The translations under genes were made by a program, and so were the position numbers. A DNA stretch of 6,404 nt from Lachnospiraceae bacterium UBA7110 (GTDB lineage: Bacteria; Bacillota; Clostridia; Lachnospirales; Lachnospiraceae): positions 1,707 through 8,110 of the forward strand of contig DKYC01000093.1 in NCBI GenBank assembly GCA_002492295.1, given 5' to 3'. The notes beneath the pieces are model-generated. The model did not search any database, was not told the origin of the DNA, and worked only from the letters and a program-made list of their open reading frames with translations. This document shows positions 4,817-6,404 of the stretch, in pieces; position 1 is the stretch's first letter; every line of letters begins with the position of its first letter.

Positions 4817-6130
4817 CTAATTTTGCAGCGTCTCCTCCTGCAGCCTGTCAAATTCCGCCATGCATTCCTCTACCGTAGCACCGTTTAAAAGCTCACGGAC
4901 AATAAGACAGGTGTTTCCCCACTGCTCCAGCTTCATGCTGGCATTGGCACCGAGTACATATACATTCTCGTTAATGCGGTCATTAAGCGGTTTTAACGCC
5001 GGAATACACTCCACCTCGACATTTTTTGAAGGCGAAATTACCTTGTTGGTTTCCGCATAAACCAAGAGCGCCTCATCCGAAGTCATAACCTCCAAGGTAC
5101 GCATTGCGTCCTCGGCGTGCTCCGCGTTTGCACCCACTGCCAATCCGGTCATTGGCATCACCGGCATCTGTCCGCGGCTGCTCGGAAAACCGATTACCAA
5201 CATGTTAAAATCCGGATTTCCGTAAGCAGTCTCCGTATTTGCAGCTCCCCAGTATGCCATCACAATCGGCGTTTTCTGTGATAAAAAGTCGGCGCCCTCC
5301 CCGTCAATTGCCTCGCTCACATAAGCCTTTTGGGCATCGATATATCCGCAGTCAATCATCTCCTGCAGAAATTCAAATCCCGGACGCATATAGTCGCTAT
5401 ACTTGCTCTCCCCACTGTTGAGTGCCGCGATTTCCGCCTCCGTATTGTCTCCGTTATACAGGTCGGCATATGCCTGTGCCAAAACAAATGTTTCCAACCA
5501 CCAGCGGTTTGCACCGACTGGTGTCTCAATGCCGTTTTCCTTAAAGACCCTGCAGCACTCCAAAAAATCATCCGGCGTCTCGGGCAGCGCAAGATTGTAC
5601 TTATCAAACATATCTTTATTGATAAAAAGCCCGTACGCCACAACCTCCTGCGGAATTGCCACAAGTTTCCCGTTTACCACATTCGCCGTCTTTACGACAT
5701 CACGCAGATTATCCGCACCCTTAAGCTTTGACAAGTCCATCAGCTTTCCCTCTTCCCCCAAAGTCTTAATCACATCCGGATTAAGCAGGTACAAATCATC
5801 CATATCGTTGCGCGCCCTGTCAAGCGCCACTTCATCGTACGTTTTATCCTGATAGTCTTCCGCCGTATATGTGATATAGTCCACCGACACGCCAAGCGCC
5901 TCCTCTGCCATAACAACCGTTTTGTCACAGGCACTCCTTGCCACATTATCCACATCCGGCTTTGTTTTCTCCATCGGGCTGAACATTCTGACAACCCTTT
6001 CACTGCCCTCTTCGGATATAACCAGATTGCTGTCCTGCTTTAAGTTTCCCCCGCAGGCTGTTATTGCAAAAGCCGTCATTGCCGTCAGGAAAACGGCGGT
6101 AAATCGTTTGAAATCCTTACTTCCCATCAT
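4817..6130 (-). CDS. Extracellular solute-binding lipoprotein (family 1, sugar-type)
   Basis: A 437-residue lipoprotein expected to be anchored on the outer face of the membrane and to bind a small ligand, probably a carbohydrate. The leader has basic residues at 5-9, a hydrophobic core at about 10-24 and a lipobox ITAC, giving a modified Cys26 followed by Gly-Gly. The mature part has the two-lobe binding-protein pattern: a DMDDLYLLNPDVIKTL lobe segment at about 109-124, VVNGKLVAIPQEVVAYGLFINKD-type hinge residues at about 151-173, an aromatic-rich GANRWWLETF segment at about 207-216 likely near the ligand site, and the MTGLAVGANAEHAEDA block towards the C-terminus. The start is ATG at 6130 or the adjoining ATG at 6127, with GAAGGG 6-9 nt upstream. 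It follows the kinase gene by 18 bp. No permease or ATPase follows, so it may serve sensing rather than transport; that is inference, and the ligand is unknown. Confidence 0.92.
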   Translation of the reverse strand: MMGSKDFKRFTAVFLTAMTAFAITACGGNLKQDSNLVISEEGSERVVRMFSPMEKTKPDVDNVARSACDKTVVMAEEALGVSVDYITYTAEDYQDKTYDEVALDRARNDMDDLYLLNPDVIKTLGEEGKLMDLSKLKGADNLRDVVKTANVVNGKLVAIPQEVVAYGLFINKDMFDKYNLALPETPDDFLECCRVFKENGIETPVGANRWWLETFVLAQAYADLYNGDNTEAEIAALNSGESKYSDYMRPGFEFLQEMIDCGYIDAQKAYVSEAIDGEGADFLSQKTPIVMAYWGAANTETAYGNPDFNMLVIGFPSSRGQMPVMPMTGLAVGANAEHAEDAMRTLEVMTSDEALLVYAETNKVISPSKNVEVECIPALKPLNDRINENVYVLGANASMKLEQWGNTCLIVRELLNGATVEECMAEFDRLQEETLQN

Positions 6131-6190
6131 TTCAATCCCTTCTTTTATTTAATCCTTTTTATTTTCGTCCCTTTTATTTCCATCCCTTTT
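6129..6190 (-). repeat. Degenerate 15-bp tandem repeat spanning a gene junction
   Basis: On the minus strand, AAAAGGGATGGAAAT (6176-6190) and AAAAGGGACGAAAAT (6161-6175) match at 13 of 15 positions. They are followed by a shortened copy, AAAAAGGATTAAAT (6147-6160), and a lengthened one, AAAAGAAGGGATTGAAAT (6129-6146). The first two encode KRDGN and KRDEN at the end of the kinase. The last supplies the ribosome site and the first bases of the start codon of the solute-binding protein. Confidence 0.6.
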
Positions 6191-6404
6191 ACATACACAC
6201 TGCCTTATGACTTTGCGCAGTAACGCGATATCAATCGGCTTTGCCAAATGGATATTCATTCCGGCATCCAAAGCTTCCTTTTCATCCTCCGCAAATGCAT
6301 TTGCCGTCATCGCAATGATTGGAATTTCACCCGCATCCGGACGTTCCAATGCGCGGATTGCCCTGGTCGCCTCATAGCCGTTCATCACCGGCATCTGCAC
6401 ATCC
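6149..6404 (-). CDS. C-terminal receiver domain of a probable hybrid sensor histidine kinase, 5' part outside window
   Basis: Only the end of the gene is present. The first complete codon (6401-6403) encodes the Asp of D-VQMPVMNGYEA, the usual receiver phosphoacceptor motif. The conserved switch Thr is in IIAMTANA and the conserved Lys-Pro is in LAKPID. The domain is followed by a short, highly charged tail, KRDGNKRDENKKD, and a TAA stop, with no output helix-turn-helix. Together with the MTANAF...AGMNIHLAKPID sequence style, this suits the terminal receiver of a hybrid kinase better than a DNA-binding response regulator. A stand-alone receiver cannot be excluded. Its stop lies 18 bp before the solute-binding lipoprotein, which may present ligand to the kinase's extracellular sensor; that link is inference. 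Confidence 0.85.
   Translation of the reverse strand, partial: DVQMPVMNGYEATRAIRALERPDAGEIPIIAMTANAFAEDEKEALDAGMNIHLAKPIDIALLRKVIRQCVCKRDGNKRDENKKD

Noticed and set aside
4860..6152. Plus-strand frames of up to 149 codons and a 102-codon minus-strand frame over the lipoprotein gene
   Set aside because: They are shadows of the 437-codon lipoprotein gene, which has a signal peptide, lipobox and binding-protein pattern.

Overview
The window looks like chromosome of a low-to-mid-GC Firmicute, most probably a Lachnospiraceae-type Clostridium. The signs are strong AGGAGG-type ribosome sites, a classic Gram-positive lipoprotein leader, a hybrid-kinase/solute-binding-protein pair, and the sequence character of the GlnRS and ClpP. 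The taxon is inferred from protein character and was not searched. Every supported gene is on the minus strand, so transcription runs from the right edge towards the left.

Read in transcription order, the right edge (6404 to 4741) holds the C-terminal receiver domain of a probable hybrid sensor kinase. Its predicted phosphoacceptor Asp is the first complete codon in the window. It is followed 18 bp later by a sugar-type extracellular solute-binding lipoprotein, and this unit closes with a clear intrinsic terminator (4741-4782). No ABC permease or ATPase gene is present downstream.

The second unit (about 4690 to 2789) is a four-gene operon: an ECF sigma factor, a single-pass membrane protein in the usual anti-sigma position (GTGA overlap), a TM2-like multi-pass membrane protein, and a small three-helix membrane protein resembling the LiaI/LiaF transmembrane (DUF5668-type) domain. 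The last two overlap by 11 bp. This is most simply a membrane- or envelope-responsive regulon, but the signal is unknown. The sigma gene has no ATG: its best ribosome site points to an AUU codon, with a TTG six codons further in.

The third unit (2676 to 1614) has a good promoter followed by a stand-alone AraC/MarA-type DNA-binding protein and a complete ClpP peptidase, joined by an ATGA overlap. This ClpP is outside the usual tig-clpP-clpX context and carries a three-residue insertion just after the catalytic His. The pair looks like a dedicated regulator-protease cassette and is the most unusual thing in the window.

The left edge (1602 to 1) is the glnS promoter, with a perfect 14-bp palindrome over its -10 element, and then glutaminyl-tRNA synthetase running off the window with roughly the last 55-60 residues missing. 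There is no gene-free stretch longer than 300 bases. The longest gap is 4573-4816, which holds the terminator and an AT-rich promoter region. I saw no tRNA, rRNA, insertion sequence or CRISPR array.
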